Positions 21,505 to 29,216 of a stretch of 30,368 nt of DNA are shown here, in pieces (the stretch's first letter is position 1; each line of letters starts with the position of its first letter). Made by a program: the position numbers and the translations under genes. Source of the DNA: a virus; the IMG/VR virus record IMGVR_UViG_3300017956_000078, positions 1 through 30,368 of that record; one strand, written 5' to 3'. A model generated the notes under the pieces. That model saw only the letters and a program-made list of their open reading frames with translations. It was not told the origin of the DNA and searched no databases.

Positions 21505-21770
21505 GATTCCAAACGGGTAATCCGTTCCGCATTCGTATTAACTTTTTCGTGAAGTTGCGCCGTTTGTTCTTTTACTTCGGTTTTCAGGTTTGACAATTCG
21601 AGTTTCAGAAATGGCATATCTTCGTTTTTGATTGTTTCGATTTTTGTATTGATAGTTGCCAGCCGCCAAACCGCCGCAAGTCCAACGGCAAGAATCGAAA
21701 CCAAGCTTGCAAAGATTCCAACAACAACCGCGATTTGCGAATAATTCGTTTCGGCAAGAATTGCGAACAT
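21501..21770 (-). CDS. Membrane coiled-coil protein at the head of the envelope module
   Basis: This encodes 89 residues after the SD GAAAGGG. One transmembrane segment at about 13-36 (IAVVVGIFASLVSILAVGLAAVW) is followed by a charged helix to the end with heptad-like Leu/Val spacing (LKLELSNLKTEVKEQTAQLHEKV). Topology suits a holin-like or spanin-like helper, or a phage DUF1640/hemolysin-XhlA-like protein. It is coupled to the hydrolase gene by ATGA. A lysis role is inferred from this pairing. Confidence 0.75.
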   Translation of the reverse strand: MFAILAETNYSQIAVVVGIFASLVSILAVGLAAVWRLATINTKIETIKNEDMPFLKLELSNLKTEVKEQTAQLHEKVNTNAERITRLES

Positions 21771-21784
21771 GAAAAAACCCTTTC

Positions 21785-21812
21785 AAAAAAAGATTCCGTA
21801 TCAACGGAAATC
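21785..21812 (-). terminator. Rho-independent terminator overlapping a promoter start
   Basis: Arms TTCCGT (minus 21809-21804) and ACGGAA (21799-21794) with loop TGAT, extended by GAT/ATC with a bulge, are followed by seven T residues (21791-21785). It ends the recombination and replication transcript just before the envelope module. Confidence 0.7.
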
Positions 21813-21838
21813 ATAGTTTTGAAGGGTACAGTTTTTAA
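21810..21838 (-). promoter_or_regulatory. Candidate promoter for the envelope module
   Basis: -35 TTAAAA (21838-21833), 17-base spacer, -10 TATGAT (21815-21810). The expected transcript start near 21803 falls at the end of the 5' arm of the terminator 21785-21812, so transcripts from here would not form it. It differs from the four repeated promoters. Confidence 0.5.
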
Positions 21839-21865
21839 GCGTTTTAAGATAGAGGAAATTTAGGA

Positions 21866-22027
21866 TCAATCAAAAAGCGATTGTTGCCCGCCGTTCGCGA
21901 GTTCCTTATCAACTTCGCGTTCAAACTTTTTTGACAAGTTCAACCAATTGCGTTCGCGAGTTTGAAAATACTGTTTTTGAGCGTTCCGCATTCGCCGAAC
22001 AAGATCCCGGAATTCTTCACCGTTCAT
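21866..22027 (-). CDS. Small helical protein, 53 aa
   Basis: ATG 22027 overlaps the end of the upstream gene and is preceded by GGAGATGAAG. The protein (MNGEEFRDLVRRMRNAQKQY and a further helix, ending QQSLFD) is a charged two-helix type commonly seen in phages and annotated as unknown. A QSLFD-like end resembles clamp-binding peptides (QxLF), so a sliding-clamp contact is a possibility. Confidence 0.7.
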   Translation of the reverse strand: MNGEEFRDLVRRMRNAQKQYFQTRERNWLNLSKKFEREVDKELANGGQQSLFD

Positions 22028-22667
22028 CGTCTTCATCTCCTTCATTGTAGTTCGGAAGTTCCATTGATTCCTTCAAAGCCGCCGCCGCTTCAACAACGCC
22101 TTCATCAAATTCTTGCCCGGTTGCAACGGAAAGATTCAGTTGTTCAAGCAAATCTTCCGCCGCCTGAATCATGCGAACCGTTCGCGTTTTCTCGCGATTC
22201 AACGCCATGTTGGAAACTGCAAATCTTCCCTGATGAAGAAACGGCAAAACAATTTCATCAAAAAGATCGTTGCCGTATTCGCAAGTCAATTCCAGCCGAT
22301 CCGCAACCGCGTTCAACTGTTGTTGTTCGCCAATGTCTTTAGGCTTTTCGTTCGATGCGAAATAGTAAACCGCCGCCGAATATGCCCGGAGCAAACCGGC
22401 AAGTTCGCCCGTTAGCGTTGTAAGCGCTTCATGCAATTGCGTTTTTTCTTGAAGTTCTCGCGCAACGGTTGCCGCTTCATATTCCGAACGGCATTTGCAA
22501 AGTTCGATTTCTTCAAGCTTTCCCGGTATCGAATAAAAGATTCGGGATCCTTCCAAGCGAATGCCCGCCGGTTTCAACCCGGCTTCAACAATTGCCCGCA
22601 TCGCTTCCGACTCTGCCAAGCCGCGAAAGTATCGGCCTAAAACAATTTGTTCAATGGTTCCCGTCAT
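22017..22667 (-). CDS. Hypothetical helical protein, 216 aa
   Basis: The SD GGGAGA precedes ATG, which overlaps the RuvC-like gene's stop as ATGA. The N-terminal part is a possible small HTH-like region (FRGLAESEAMRAIVEAG), then a long helical region (ELAGLLRAYSAAVYYF) and an acidic end. Co-transcribed with the recombination genes. No family is recognised. Confidence 0.72.
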   Translation of the reverse strand: MTGTIEQIVLGRYFRGLAESEAMRAIVEAGLKPAGIRLEGSRIFYSIPGKLEEIELCKCRSEYEAATVARELQEKTQLHEALTTLTGELAGLLRAYSAAVYYFASNEKPKDIGEQQQLNAVADRLELTCEYGNDLFDEIVLPFLHQGRFAVSNMALNREKTRTVRMIQAAEDLLEQLNLSVATGQEFDEGVVEAAAALKESMELPNYNEGDEDDER

Positions 22668-23200
22668 TCTCCCAACCTTTCCTTGAATGATTCAACCGAA
22701 TCTTTTTCGTATGCGAGCGCATCTGGAACGGCTTCATTGAAAACCAAACCGAACCGCCATAAACAGAACGCATCGGTTTCGTCGTCTGAATCGAAAACCA
22801 AACCGAATTTTTTGCCGACGGCCCCGGCGATTGCGTGTTTTTTTCCCTTGCCTTTTCCCGTCGCAAATTTCTTTAACGTTGTCGGCGCAACTTCAAAAAT
22901 GTTCGGCGTAACTTCCAACAAAAGCATTCGGAGAATTCCGCCGTATTCCGCAAGCTTCTCGCGATTGTTTTGCGATCCATACGAATAAGCTTCAATGAAA
23001 ATCGAATCTTCGCCTTCCGCGTTTCTCGCGATTTCCGATTGAACCAACAACGCAAGATCCGTAACCCGTTCGATTCGACCGGGCAAAAGCGAACCGCGCG
23101 ATTCGTTCCCCAAAAGTTTCATTTCAAGTTTTCCGGGATTCGGATCGTTGCCGAAGCAAATTGCCGTTGCCGTCAAACTCGGATCGATGCCAAAAATCAT
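22664..23200 (-). CDS. RuvC-like Holliday-junction resolvase
   Basis: This encodes 178 residues; ATG 23200 has GAAAGGCGCGGAA directly upstream (the MADKKGAE extension is the SD region). An RNase H-like fold is clear: IFGIDPSLTATAICF (2-16) with D6, IFIEAYSYGSQ (67-77) with E70 and DSDDETDAFCLW (137-148) with D140/D143. AYGG-type and KKHAI segments between them agree with phage RuvC-like resolvases. It would cut branched DNA before packaging or in recombination, working with the exonuclease/RecT pair. Confidence 0.86.
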   Translation of the reverse strand: MIFGIDPSLTATAICFGNDPNPGKLEMKLLGNESRGSLLPGRIERVTDLALLVQSEIARNAEGEDSIFIEAYSYGSQNNREKLAEYGGILRMLLLEVTPNIFEVAPTTLKKFATGKGKGKKHAIAGAVGKKFGLVFDSDDETDAFCLWRFGLVFNEAVPDALAYEKDSVESFKERLGE

Positions 23201-23222
23201 TTCCGCGCCTTTCTTGTCAGCC

Positions 23223-23250
23223 AAAATAAAAACCCGGCTTCATGCCGGGC
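23223..23250 (-). terminator. Rho-independent terminator
   Basis: Arms CCCGGC and GCCGGG (23233-23238 and 23244-23249), 5-base loop, followed by T5ATTTT on the minus strand. It lies between the HhH-like gene (stop 23298) and the RuvC-like gene. Confidence 0.75.
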
Positions 23251-23297
23251 CGGAGCGCCGATCACAACGCCCCTGAATCGCTTCCATTGCGATTGTA

Positions 23298-23810
23298 TTA
23301 AATTTGATCTTCCCGCCATAAGTCAAGTTTGCGAGCGATGCGCGTTGCCTGTTGTTTGTTCAGACCGGTAATTTGTTCAAACCAGTTCGCCGAACCTTCG
23401 ATTCGTTCGCCAAGTTCCGAAGCCGTGTTTATTCCCGCATCTTGCAACGGCTTCATTTGCGAATCGGTTAAACCGATTTCCTTAATTTCAACATCGGGAA
23501 TTGATGCAATTTGTTCAACGGTGAAACCTTGCCCTTTGCCGTTTGACTTCCGAAGCTTTGGTTTCAGATCTTCCGGTTTCTTGTAATTGATTTTATCAGT
23601 AACTTCATGTTCAAGAAACTTTTCGCCGTTGGGAATTTTAACCCGTTCAACGCAGTGTTCTTCCATTGCTTCCAACAACTTCGTTTTCGCGTTGTTGAAT
23701 TGCTTCGCAGCTTTGGCCTTCGCTTTATGCGCCGCATCGTATTCTTCAGCCGCTTGCTTTACTTCATCCGGAACGGTTTCTTCCATACCTTCAAACTGTT
23801 TTTGATTCAT
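23298..23810 (-). CDS. Coiled-coil protein with HhH-like C-terminus
   Basis: This encodes 170 residues with the SD GGAAGG. The N-terminal ~50 residues are a charged coiled coil (EEYDAAHKAKAKAAKQFNNA). The C-terminal ~55 residues, LTDSQMKPLQDAGINTASEL then ITGLNKQQATRIARKL, resemble a pair of helix-hairpin-helix units that bind DNA without sequence specificity. A DNA-structure-binding role with the recombination genes is inferred. The 5' end overlaps the upstream gene by 20 bases. Confidence 0.75.
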   Translation of the reverse strand: MNQKQFEGMEETVPDEVKQAAEEYDAAHKAKAKAAKQFNNAKTKLLEAMEEHCVERVKIPNGEKFLEHEVTDKINYKKPEDLKPKLRKSNGKGQGFTVEQIASIPDVEIKEIGLTDSQMKPLQDAGINTASELGERIEGSANWFEQITGLNKQQATRIARKLDLWREDQI

Positions 23811-24441
23811 CGCTTAAATCCTTCCCTTTTCTTTCAATTCGATTTTGTTGCGCCTGAGAATAGCCCGGCGGTTTCATAAGCCGTTCGCGTTTCATTTCAA
23901 GCGATTCTTCCCAAAGTTTCAAGAATTGCTTTTGCGAATTTTTTAATTCCTTCCAGCCGATCAACCCGATAATTCGCGTCAATTCCGGATCAACCTTTTG
24001 TTTCATGAACTGAATGAACTCTTTGCGGTAATTTTCGGAGCGCCAACCGTCGTATTCATTCCAGAATTTTTTTCGTTGTTGCAGATAATGAAGCGCATGT
24101 TGCCAAGCCAACAATGAAGGCATATCTTCGCCAACCATGTATTCAACGCATTTCGCGCGAATGTTCCCCGCCGTCGGAAGCTTCGGATATTGATGCGAAC
24201 CCGCCAATTCATAAACGGCCCAACGAAACGCATCATCGGGAATGTCGCGAAGAATAATTTCGTAAGCCGCGATTTGCCCCGGCGGAATTTCGGTTTCGCC
24301 GTTGGAGTCAATTAAGCCAAGCGATTGAGCAAGAAACTTCATGCCCGTTTTGAATGCAACCGGCGAAAGCTTTCGGTATTGATCGTCAGCCGAATACTTC
24401 GCTTGCGTTGATTCGTTTTGTGTCTGCCTTGCAAGATTCAT
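23791..24441 (-). CDS. Helicase-loader-like protein (G39P/DnaI N-domain-like)
   Basis: This encodes 216 residues; ATG 24441 follows GAGGGGCGC. The segment from PPGQIAAYEIILRDIPDDAF to HQYPKLPTAGNIRAKC (about 55-95) is a helical motif seen in phage helicase loaders of the G39P type ('Y...L.dip.e.f..Av..l....yPkfPt...I'). The rest is helical and charged. It would bring a replicative helicase to the origin. No ATPase motif is present, as for G39P. The pairing with the winged-helix-like gene upstream supports replication start. Confidence 0.68.
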   Translation of the reverse strand: MNLARQTQNESTQAKYSADDQYRKLSPVAFKTGMKFLAQSLGLIDSNGETEIPPGQIAAYEIILRDIPDDAFRWAVYELAGSHQYPKLPTAGNIRAKCVEYMVGEDMPSLLAWQHALHYLQQRKKFWNEYDGWRSENYRKEFIQFMKQKVDPELTRIIGLIGWKELKNSQKQFLKLWEESLEMKRERLMKPPGYSQAQQNRIERKGKDLSDESKTV

Positions 24442-24997
24442 ATGCGCCCCTCAAAAGTTCAGCCAAAATAAAACAACCGGTTTTGTTTTTCCCGCCAAAA
24501 AGCTTTTCCAAACAAAACCATTTTTCGCGACAAAAATCCGAATTACGAATTGCCGATTCTATTTCGTCGCGCCTTGCCAATAGTTCCATCAATTCCGATG
24601 AACGTTGAACCCGCCGCCATGCGTTGCGAATCCCGCTTGAAACTTTGTTCGTTCGATATGACGAATGAACAACGCCTTCATCGTGCAACCGGTTCCACCA
24701 TTCAAGCCATTCGCGGAGTTCGCCAACCGGCGATTCAGGAAAGCAAACTTCCGCATCGATCAAACCGCGCTGAATTTGAATCAACCCGTTTTTCTCCAAT
24801 GATTCAATTGCCCGTTCCCAATAAAGTTCGATTGATCGTTGATCGGAAATTCGTTGTTGAATCATCGATTCGGTAATGATACCCGAACCGTTCATCAAAT
24901 CGCCAGCCGCCAAAATATCGATCATCAAACCGCGAACGCCCGCCGGTTCGCTGGAAGTGATATCAAACCAGATCTTCGCATCGATCATCAAAGCCAT
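24386..24997 (-). CDS. Probable replication initiator-like winged-helix protein
   Basis: This encodes 203 residues. ATG 24997 (MALMIDAKIW) follows GAAAGGCGG; an ATG further upstream would overlap recT. The region LMIDILAAGDLMNGSGIITESM..., then RSIELYWERAIESLEKNGLIQIQRG, has the recognition-helix-plus-wing pattern common in phage replisome organisers. The C-terminal 80 residues are charged and helical. The protein would bind origin DNA and the loader. No origin repeats were noticed in the gene. Overlaps the next gene by 56 bases. Confidence 0.65.
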   Translation of the reverse strand: MALMIDAKIWFDITSSEPAGVRGLMIDILAAGDLMNGSGIITESMIQQRISDQRSIELYWERAIESLEKNGLIQIQRGLIDAEVCFPESPVGELREWLEWWNRLHDEGVVHSSYRTNKVSSGIRNAWRRVQRSSELMELLARRDEIESAIRNSDFCREKWFCLEKLFGGKNKTGCFILAELLRGAYESCKADTKRINASEVFG

Positions 24998-25013
24998 TTG
25001 CGAACGCCGCCTT

Positions 25014-26198
25014 TCAATCGAGTTTAATTGACAGTTGCGAAAAAAGTTCAACTAGAATTCCGAATTCGCCGTTCGGCAATTCCCCGGAAGAAACCAATTC
25101 GCCAGCTTCATCATTCAACGCATCGATTTCGCGAACCGATGTTGCGCATTCGGCTTTTTCTTTCAGCCGTTGAAAATGCCCGCGTTCGTCTTTGTTTTGC
25201 GGTTTCGGTTCCGGTTCCGGTTGCGTCATTTGTTCCAGCGCTTCCGGTTCCGGTTGCGGTTGCGTCATTTGTTCCGGCGCTTCCGGTTCCGTCTCCATCG
25301 CTTCGGAATCATCCGGTTCCGGTTCCGCATTGCGCTGATTGTTTTGGTTGCGATTCGCCAAAAAATCGGCCCGGCTTTTCGGTTCGTCATTCGATTCTTT
25401 TTTGCGTTCAATCTGATTTGCGGTTGTATCAACAATTCGGTTCGGATCGTTGCCAAGTTGCTGATCTTCGTGCCGGTTCAATTCTTCCATGCGACGCGCC
25501 AACATCGGATCCATCGGAACAACCCGCCGCGCGTATGCGTTGCGATAAAGAGTTTTCATACACATTTCAAAAAACCAAGCGTTCCAGATCTTCACCGTTT
25601 CGGCGCAACCCATCGCCTTTCGGATTGTCTCGCATGTAACGAAATGATATTTGTCGTCGCGATTGGGATCTTTGTATTCAACAACAACATACCCGCCGCG
25701 AACGTCTTTGAAATCCTTCCAAGTTCGCGATTCGTCAAACGGATCAAAAGCATGTTCAACGATTCGTTGCTTGACTGGATCGTATTTGTATTCATCCAAC
25801 TGGTGAACCAAAACCGCGCGAACGTCTTTAACGTCCGGATGCCGCAACATTAAGGATTGATAGCCTTGCCATTGAACCGTTACGCGAACTTCGGTTTTGA
25901 CAACAACGCCGTTTTCGCGAACCTTTGAAGCAATCAACGCAACATGATTCAACGACGGTAACAACTGCAACGTTGCGCATTTCAGAACCGCCGCAAACTT
26001 GCTTTCGGGAGTGCATCGCGCCAAAGCTTCGGAATTGATATCAACCAGAATTTGCGCTTTGAATTGTTCGGCGGAGATCCAACCGGTGAGCGAAGATTCG
26101 AGATCTTCAAGAACTTCCGGCTTGTTCAACCATTTGCGCAAACTCATTCCGCGTTGAGCATCGATTTGATCTTGTGTCAGTAATTGATTGTTCGCCAT
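25014..26198 (-). CDS. recT: RecT family single-strand annealing protein
   Basis: This encodes 394 residues; the SD GAAAGGCTGAC precedes ATG. The family core is clear: PESKFAAVLKCATLQLLPSLN (78-98), then a beta region with VQWQGYQSLMLRHPDVKDVRA (129-149), and KDVRGGYVVVEYKDPN (about 192-207). The helix MCMKTLYRNAYARRVVPMD closes the core near 255. It anneals complementary strands after exonuclease resection. The C-terminal ~110 residues are a Pro/Glu/Gln-rich tail with a tandem repeat and a final acidic helix, longer than typical RecT. The exonuclease gene just upstream is its usual partner. Confidence 0.93.
   Translation of the reverse strand: MANNQLLTQDQIDAQRGMSLRKWLNKPEVLEDLESSLTGWISAEQFKAQILVDINSEALARCTPESKFAAVLKCATLQLLPSLNHVALIASKVRENGVVVKTEVRVTVQWQGYQSLMLRHPDVKDVRAVLVHQLDEYKYDPVKQRIVEHAFDPFDESRTWKDFKDVRGGYVVVEYKDPNRDDKYHFVTCETIRKAMGCAETVKIWNAWFFEMCMKTLYRNAYARRVVPMDPMLARRMEELNRHEDQQLGNDPNRIVDTTANQIERKKESNDEPKSRADFLANRNQNNQRNAEPEPDDSEAMETEPEAPEQMTQPQPEPEALEQMTQPEPEPKPQNKDERGHFQRLKEKAECATSVREIDALNDEAGELVSSGELPNGEFGILVELFSQLSIKLD
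25209..25293 (-). repeat. Tandem 39-base repeat in recT tail
   Basis: Two copies of a 39-base unit code for a 13-residue repeat, EQMTQPQPEPEAL and EQMTQPEPEPKPQ. The repeated TTGCGTCATTTGTTCC blocks start at 25221 and 25260 on the plus strand. Confidence 0.75.
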
Positions 26199-26222
26199 TT
26201 GTCAGCCTTTCAAAGAGTTGAG

Positions 26223-26265
26223 TAAAACAAACGCGCCGCCCGTACAGGGAAACCCGAACGGCGCG
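26223..26265 (-). terminator. GC hairpin between exonuclease and recT
   Basis: Arms CGCGCCG (26232-26238) and CGGCGCG (26259-26265), 20-base loop with an inner GGG/CCC pair, followed by TTTGTTTTA. A partial terminator or processing site that could set recT level relative to the exonuclease. Confidence 0.5.
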
Positions 26266-26280
26266 CCGAGAAATGATCAC

Positions 26281-27291
26281 CTATCCTTTCGCTTTTGATT
26301 TCGTCAAACGAACATGCCCGGAACGTTTGACTTCGCCAATCACTATATTGCGAACGTCTTTTTCAGTCCAATAAGAATCGGCAACAATCGTTCGCTTCAA
26401 CTGAAAATTCCGGCCCGGAAATTTTGCAATCTCGAAATCGCCCATTTTTGAAAGCATTTCGTTTTTGATTCTCCTTTTTTCCGATTCAAGATTTTTTATT
26501 TCTTCGGCGATTTCCATTTGACGAAACCAAAGCGCTTCATCGTCAGCCGTCAATTCAACAACGGATCCAACATTAACGCCGTAAAGTTCTTTCAAAAGCT
26601 TCGCGGTTCCCGCGTGTTCAAAGTTCGGTTCCGGCGGTTTGCCGTCGATGATTCGTTGAACAAGTTCCGCTTCGGCTTCAACGATTTGTTCAATCAACGC
26701 ATCGTTGCGATCAACTTTGTAAACCAACATTTCGTTCCCGTTTTTCAAAACAGGAAATTCAACCCGATTCAATCCGAGAACTTTCATTTGTTGTTGCGCC
26801 TGAAACATCGCAATCGCCGGAACTTCGTCAGTTCCCGCCCGCCCGTATTTGTGTTCGTCTTCTCCCGATGAATCGAACATTCGCCAATTCGAGTTTTTCG
26901 CTTCCAGTTCCCAAATGTCGGAAGCTTTTTTTGCAATGCCGTCGGGAGTTGCGCCCATGTATTCAACGTCAGTTGAAAGGAACATCGGAAGATCTGTTTG
27001 AACTTCGCATTCGTTTTTTGATTTGTATTCGTCAATTAAAATTTCTTCCATGCGATGCCCGAAGCGCATGCGTTCGGCCTGTTCATCATCCGGTTGCCAA
27101 GCTTCCATTTCGCCGCGCTTCGTCAAGTACAGTTCAAGCGCCGACGAATAGGGCGATGCGTTGCAAGCCGCCGCCGCTTCGCTTGCGGTAATCACAACGG
27201 GCCTTTCGCGTTCCGGATCATATGACCGGATTTGATACCATTCCGGCGAATGCGCCGCCGGGCCTTCAATCGCAAACTTTGAATCAATCAT
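26281..27291 (-). CDS. YqaJ / lambda exonuclease-type recombinase nuclease
   Basis: This encodes 336 residues with the SD GAAAGGCTGACAC. PD-(D/E)XK motifs are in order: ITASEAAAACNASPY (34-48), RFGHRMEEILIDEY (76-89) with E82, YMGATPDG (111-118) with D117, WELEAKN (127-133) with E130-x-K132, and FQAQQQMKVLG (163-173) holding the conserved Gln. Together they define the YqaJ-like viral recombinase fold. It resects 5' ends so that RecT can anneal the 3' strands. The C-terminal 120 residues are charged helices. It is complete and has its partner downstream. Confidence 0.92.
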   Translation of the reverse strand: MIDSKFAIEGPAAHSPEWYQIRSYDPERERPVVITASEAAAACNASPYSSALELYLTKRGEMEAWQPDDEQAERMRFGHRMEEILIDEYKSKNECEVQTDLPMFLSTDVEYMGATPDGIAKKASDIWELEAKNSNWRMFDSSGEDEHKYGRAGTDEVPAIAMFQAQQQMKVLGLNRVEFPVLKNGNEMLVYKVDRNDALIEQIVEAEAELVQRIIDGKPPEPNFEHAGTAKLLKELYGVNVGSVVELTADDEALWFRQMEIAEEIKNLESEKRRIKNEMLSKMGDFEIAKFPGRNFQLKRTIVADSYWTEKDVRNIVIGEVKRSGHVRLTKSKAKG

Positions 27292-27313
27292 TGTGTCAGC
27301 CTTTCGTTTCGAG

Positions 27314-27360
27314 TAAGAAAACGCCCGGCATCGCTTCCCGTTCCATCCTATGCGATGCCG
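27314..27360 (-). terminator. Hairpin between coiled-coil ATPase and exonuclease genes
   Basis: A 9-bp perfect stem (arms 27326-27334 and 27352-27360), 17-base loop, followed on the minus strand by GGCGTTTTCTT. Probably a partial terminator. Confidence 0.5.
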
Positions 27361-27369
27361 AGCGCGGAA

Positions 27370-28929
27370 CTATTCTAATTCTTCGGCCCGGAGTTCGCCA
27401 ACGTCAGCTAACGCCGTCAGCAAAACAACGCCAGAACCTTTCAACATTTCTTGAACGGCTTTGCGATTGTCCGGATCCAAAGCTTCCCAAGATTCTTGCG
27501 GAGAAATCAACAACGGCGGTTTTCCGTTTTCTTCCGCCGCCCGCTTGACGATATCGATTGCAACTTGAATCGCAATCTTCCAGCGTTCGCCATGCGAAAG
27601 TTCATGAAACAACGTTGTTCCGCGTTTCGTTTCAGTAACCAGCCGCCCGCGTTCGATGCGAAGATCCGCCGTAGTAATTCCGCCAACAGCTTGCGAAAGA
27701 ACTTCATCAGTTGAATAACCGATTTCGCGAAGCGATTCCGCCTGTTCATTCAAACGTTCGGCTTCGGCCTTCAACGCCTTTCCGCTTTCGTATCGCTCGC
27801 GAAAACGTTCCGCGCCTTTCAACGCCGCAACCTTATCAGTCAAACCGTCAACCGTTTGTTTGACCGATTCAAGTTCGTCGCGAAGTTCGCTTTCAGATTC
27901 GCCCGGTTGTTCGGCAAGAATCGCTTCAAGCTTTTCGATTTCCTGTTGATCTTCAATCGCTTTATCTTTGACGTTGCAAGCTTGCTTGTAATCGCGTTGC
28001 GCATCCGTCAATTCGGTTTCAGCTTCGGCAAGTTTCTTTTGAAGCTTTTCGATTTCAGATTGTAAGCCTTCAACCTTATCGCGACATTCGGCAACAATAT
28101 CGGCTTTCGCATCGGCAAGCGTTTCAAGCTTTTCGGGATCTCCCGCCGCTTCGCGAAGCCTTTCAATTTGTTCTTTCGCTTCGGCCCGTTGCTTCGCTGA
28201 GTTTTCGAGCGTTTCAATTTTCGTTTCAAGCCGCGATTGTTCCCGAATCGAACCGTTCAATTCGGCTTGTTCGTCTTCAAGATTTCCTTCCGGGATTTTT
28301 TCAAGTTCCGGTTCGGTTGCATCAATGATGCCTTGCCCTTCCGTTTCTTTTTTCCCGGCTTGCGATTCAAGCTTGCGGGCCGCGCTTTCGCATTGCCGCT
28401 TGACCTTGCCCGCCATTTCAACCATTGACGAAAGATCTTGAAGTTCATCGCCAACGATTTCTTTGAACTGTTCATCGGATTCAAACAATTCTTTGAAATC
28501 GGATTCTTCCGCCGTCATTCCGGCAAGTTGAATCAATGCTTTGACTCGCGCCGCATCCGAAGTATCGGGATCCTTAAATCCCGGATCGACAAGATCCGAA
28601 ACGGAAAATTTGCCGATGATCGATACAACTTCCAGTTCGCCCGCCTTGCGCGTTGTTCGCCCAACCCGGAGAACGGCCCCAAAACCATCGATCAACCCCG
28701 CTTCGGCCCCGTCAGAAGCCGAGAGAAGCCGAGCATTGCCCGAAACCAGTGCTTCCGTTGCTTCAAGCGTTTTCGTTTTCCCGGCCCCGTTCGGCCCCTT
28801 CAAAACGACAACGCCGCCGTTTTCCGGAATCGGAATATGTATTTGATCAACCGGGCCGATTGATTCGATATCAATTCCATCTAACGCCGATTTGTTCTTT
28901 GCCCGTTTCGGCGTTTTTGTTTTCGCCAT
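27370..28929 (-). CDS. SMC/SbcC-like coiled-coil ATPase
   Basis: This encodes 519 residues; the SD GAAAGGCTGGC precedes ATG. The Walker A is GPNGAGKT (45-52). Residues ~160-390 form a long coiled coil (for example ELEKIPEGNLEDEQAELNGS, then QKKLAEAETELTDAQRDY). Near 444 comes an ABC-type signature LSHGER. The Walker B region LLISPQESWEALD (473-485) lacks the usual Asp-Glu pair. The layout resembles SbcC/RecF-like ATPases that act in DNA-end processing with a nuclease; the exonuclease and RecT genes follow directly. Whether it hydrolyses ATP is uncertain because of the Walker B. Confidence 0.85.
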   Translation of the reverse strand: MAKTKTPKRAKNKSALDGIDIESIGPVDQIHIPIPENGGVVVLKGPNGAGKTKTLEATEALVSGNARLLSASDGAEAGLIDGFGAVLRVGRTTRKAGELEVVSIIGKFSVSDLVDPGFKDPDTSDAARVKALIQLAGMTAEESDFKELFESDEQFKEIVGDELQDLSSMVEMAGKVKRQCESAARKLESQAGKKETEGQGIIDATEPELEKIPEGNLEDEQAELNGSIREQSRLETKIETLENSAKQRAEAKEQIERLREAAGDPEKLETLADAKADIVAECRDKVEGLQSEIEKLQKKLAEAETELTDAQRDYKQACNVKDKAIEDQQEIEKLEAILAEQPGESESELRDELESVKQTVDGLTDKVAALKGAERFRERYESGKALKAEAERLNEQAESLREIGYSTDEVLSQAVGGITTADLRIERGRLVTETKRGTTLFHELSHGERWKIAIQVAIDIVKRAAEENGKPPLLISPQESWEALDPDNRKAVQEMLKGSGVVLLTALADVGELRAEELE

Positions 28930-28964
28930 TTAGCCAGCCTTTCAAAAAGTTTCGTTTCAGTTTT

Positions 28965-29168
28965 TTACAGTTCAACGTCCCGCAAACATTTTTCAAATCC
29001 GTTTTGCCCATCGTCGCCAGTATTTCGGAGTTCATCGCGAACGACCTTCATTGATTCCGGCGCTTTGATGCCAAGACGAACCCGTTTGCCTTTGACAGAC
29101 ACAACGACAAGTTCAACATTATCGCCGATGAAAATTCTTTCGTTCGCTAATCGTGATAAAATCAACAT
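28965..29168 (-). CDS. csrA: CsrA-family RNA-binding translational regulator
   Basis: This encodes 67 residues with the SD GAAAGGG 7-8 bases before ATG. The sequence MLILSRLANERIFIGDNVEL, then VVVSVKGKRVRLGIKAPESM and KVVRDEL, matches CsrA over its entire core, including the RNA-binding ends (L4, R6) and R44. The C-terminal ~20 residues are an added acidic tail (NTGDDGQNGFEKCLRD). CsrA dimers bind GGA motifs near SD sites and alter translation or mRNA stability. In a phage it can act on host or phage mRNAs. Just after the ribbon-helix-helix-like gene. Confidence 0.92.
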   Translation of the reverse strand: MLILSRLANERIFIGDNVELVVVSVKGKRVRLGIKAPESMKVVRDELRNTGDDGQNGFEKCLRDVEL

Positions 29169-29216
29169 TTGAAATCCCTTTCGTCAAATTAAAAAATCCG
29201 TTTGTTCAAACTCGCA

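Noticed and set aside
24958-24965. TGATATCA palindrome inside the winged-helix gene
   Set aside because: No TTGAC-type -35 or second palindrome lies at the right distance, so it is probably a chance match.
26036-26043. TGATATCA palindrome inside recT
   Set aside because: It codes for conserved protein and lacks the rest of the promoter motif.
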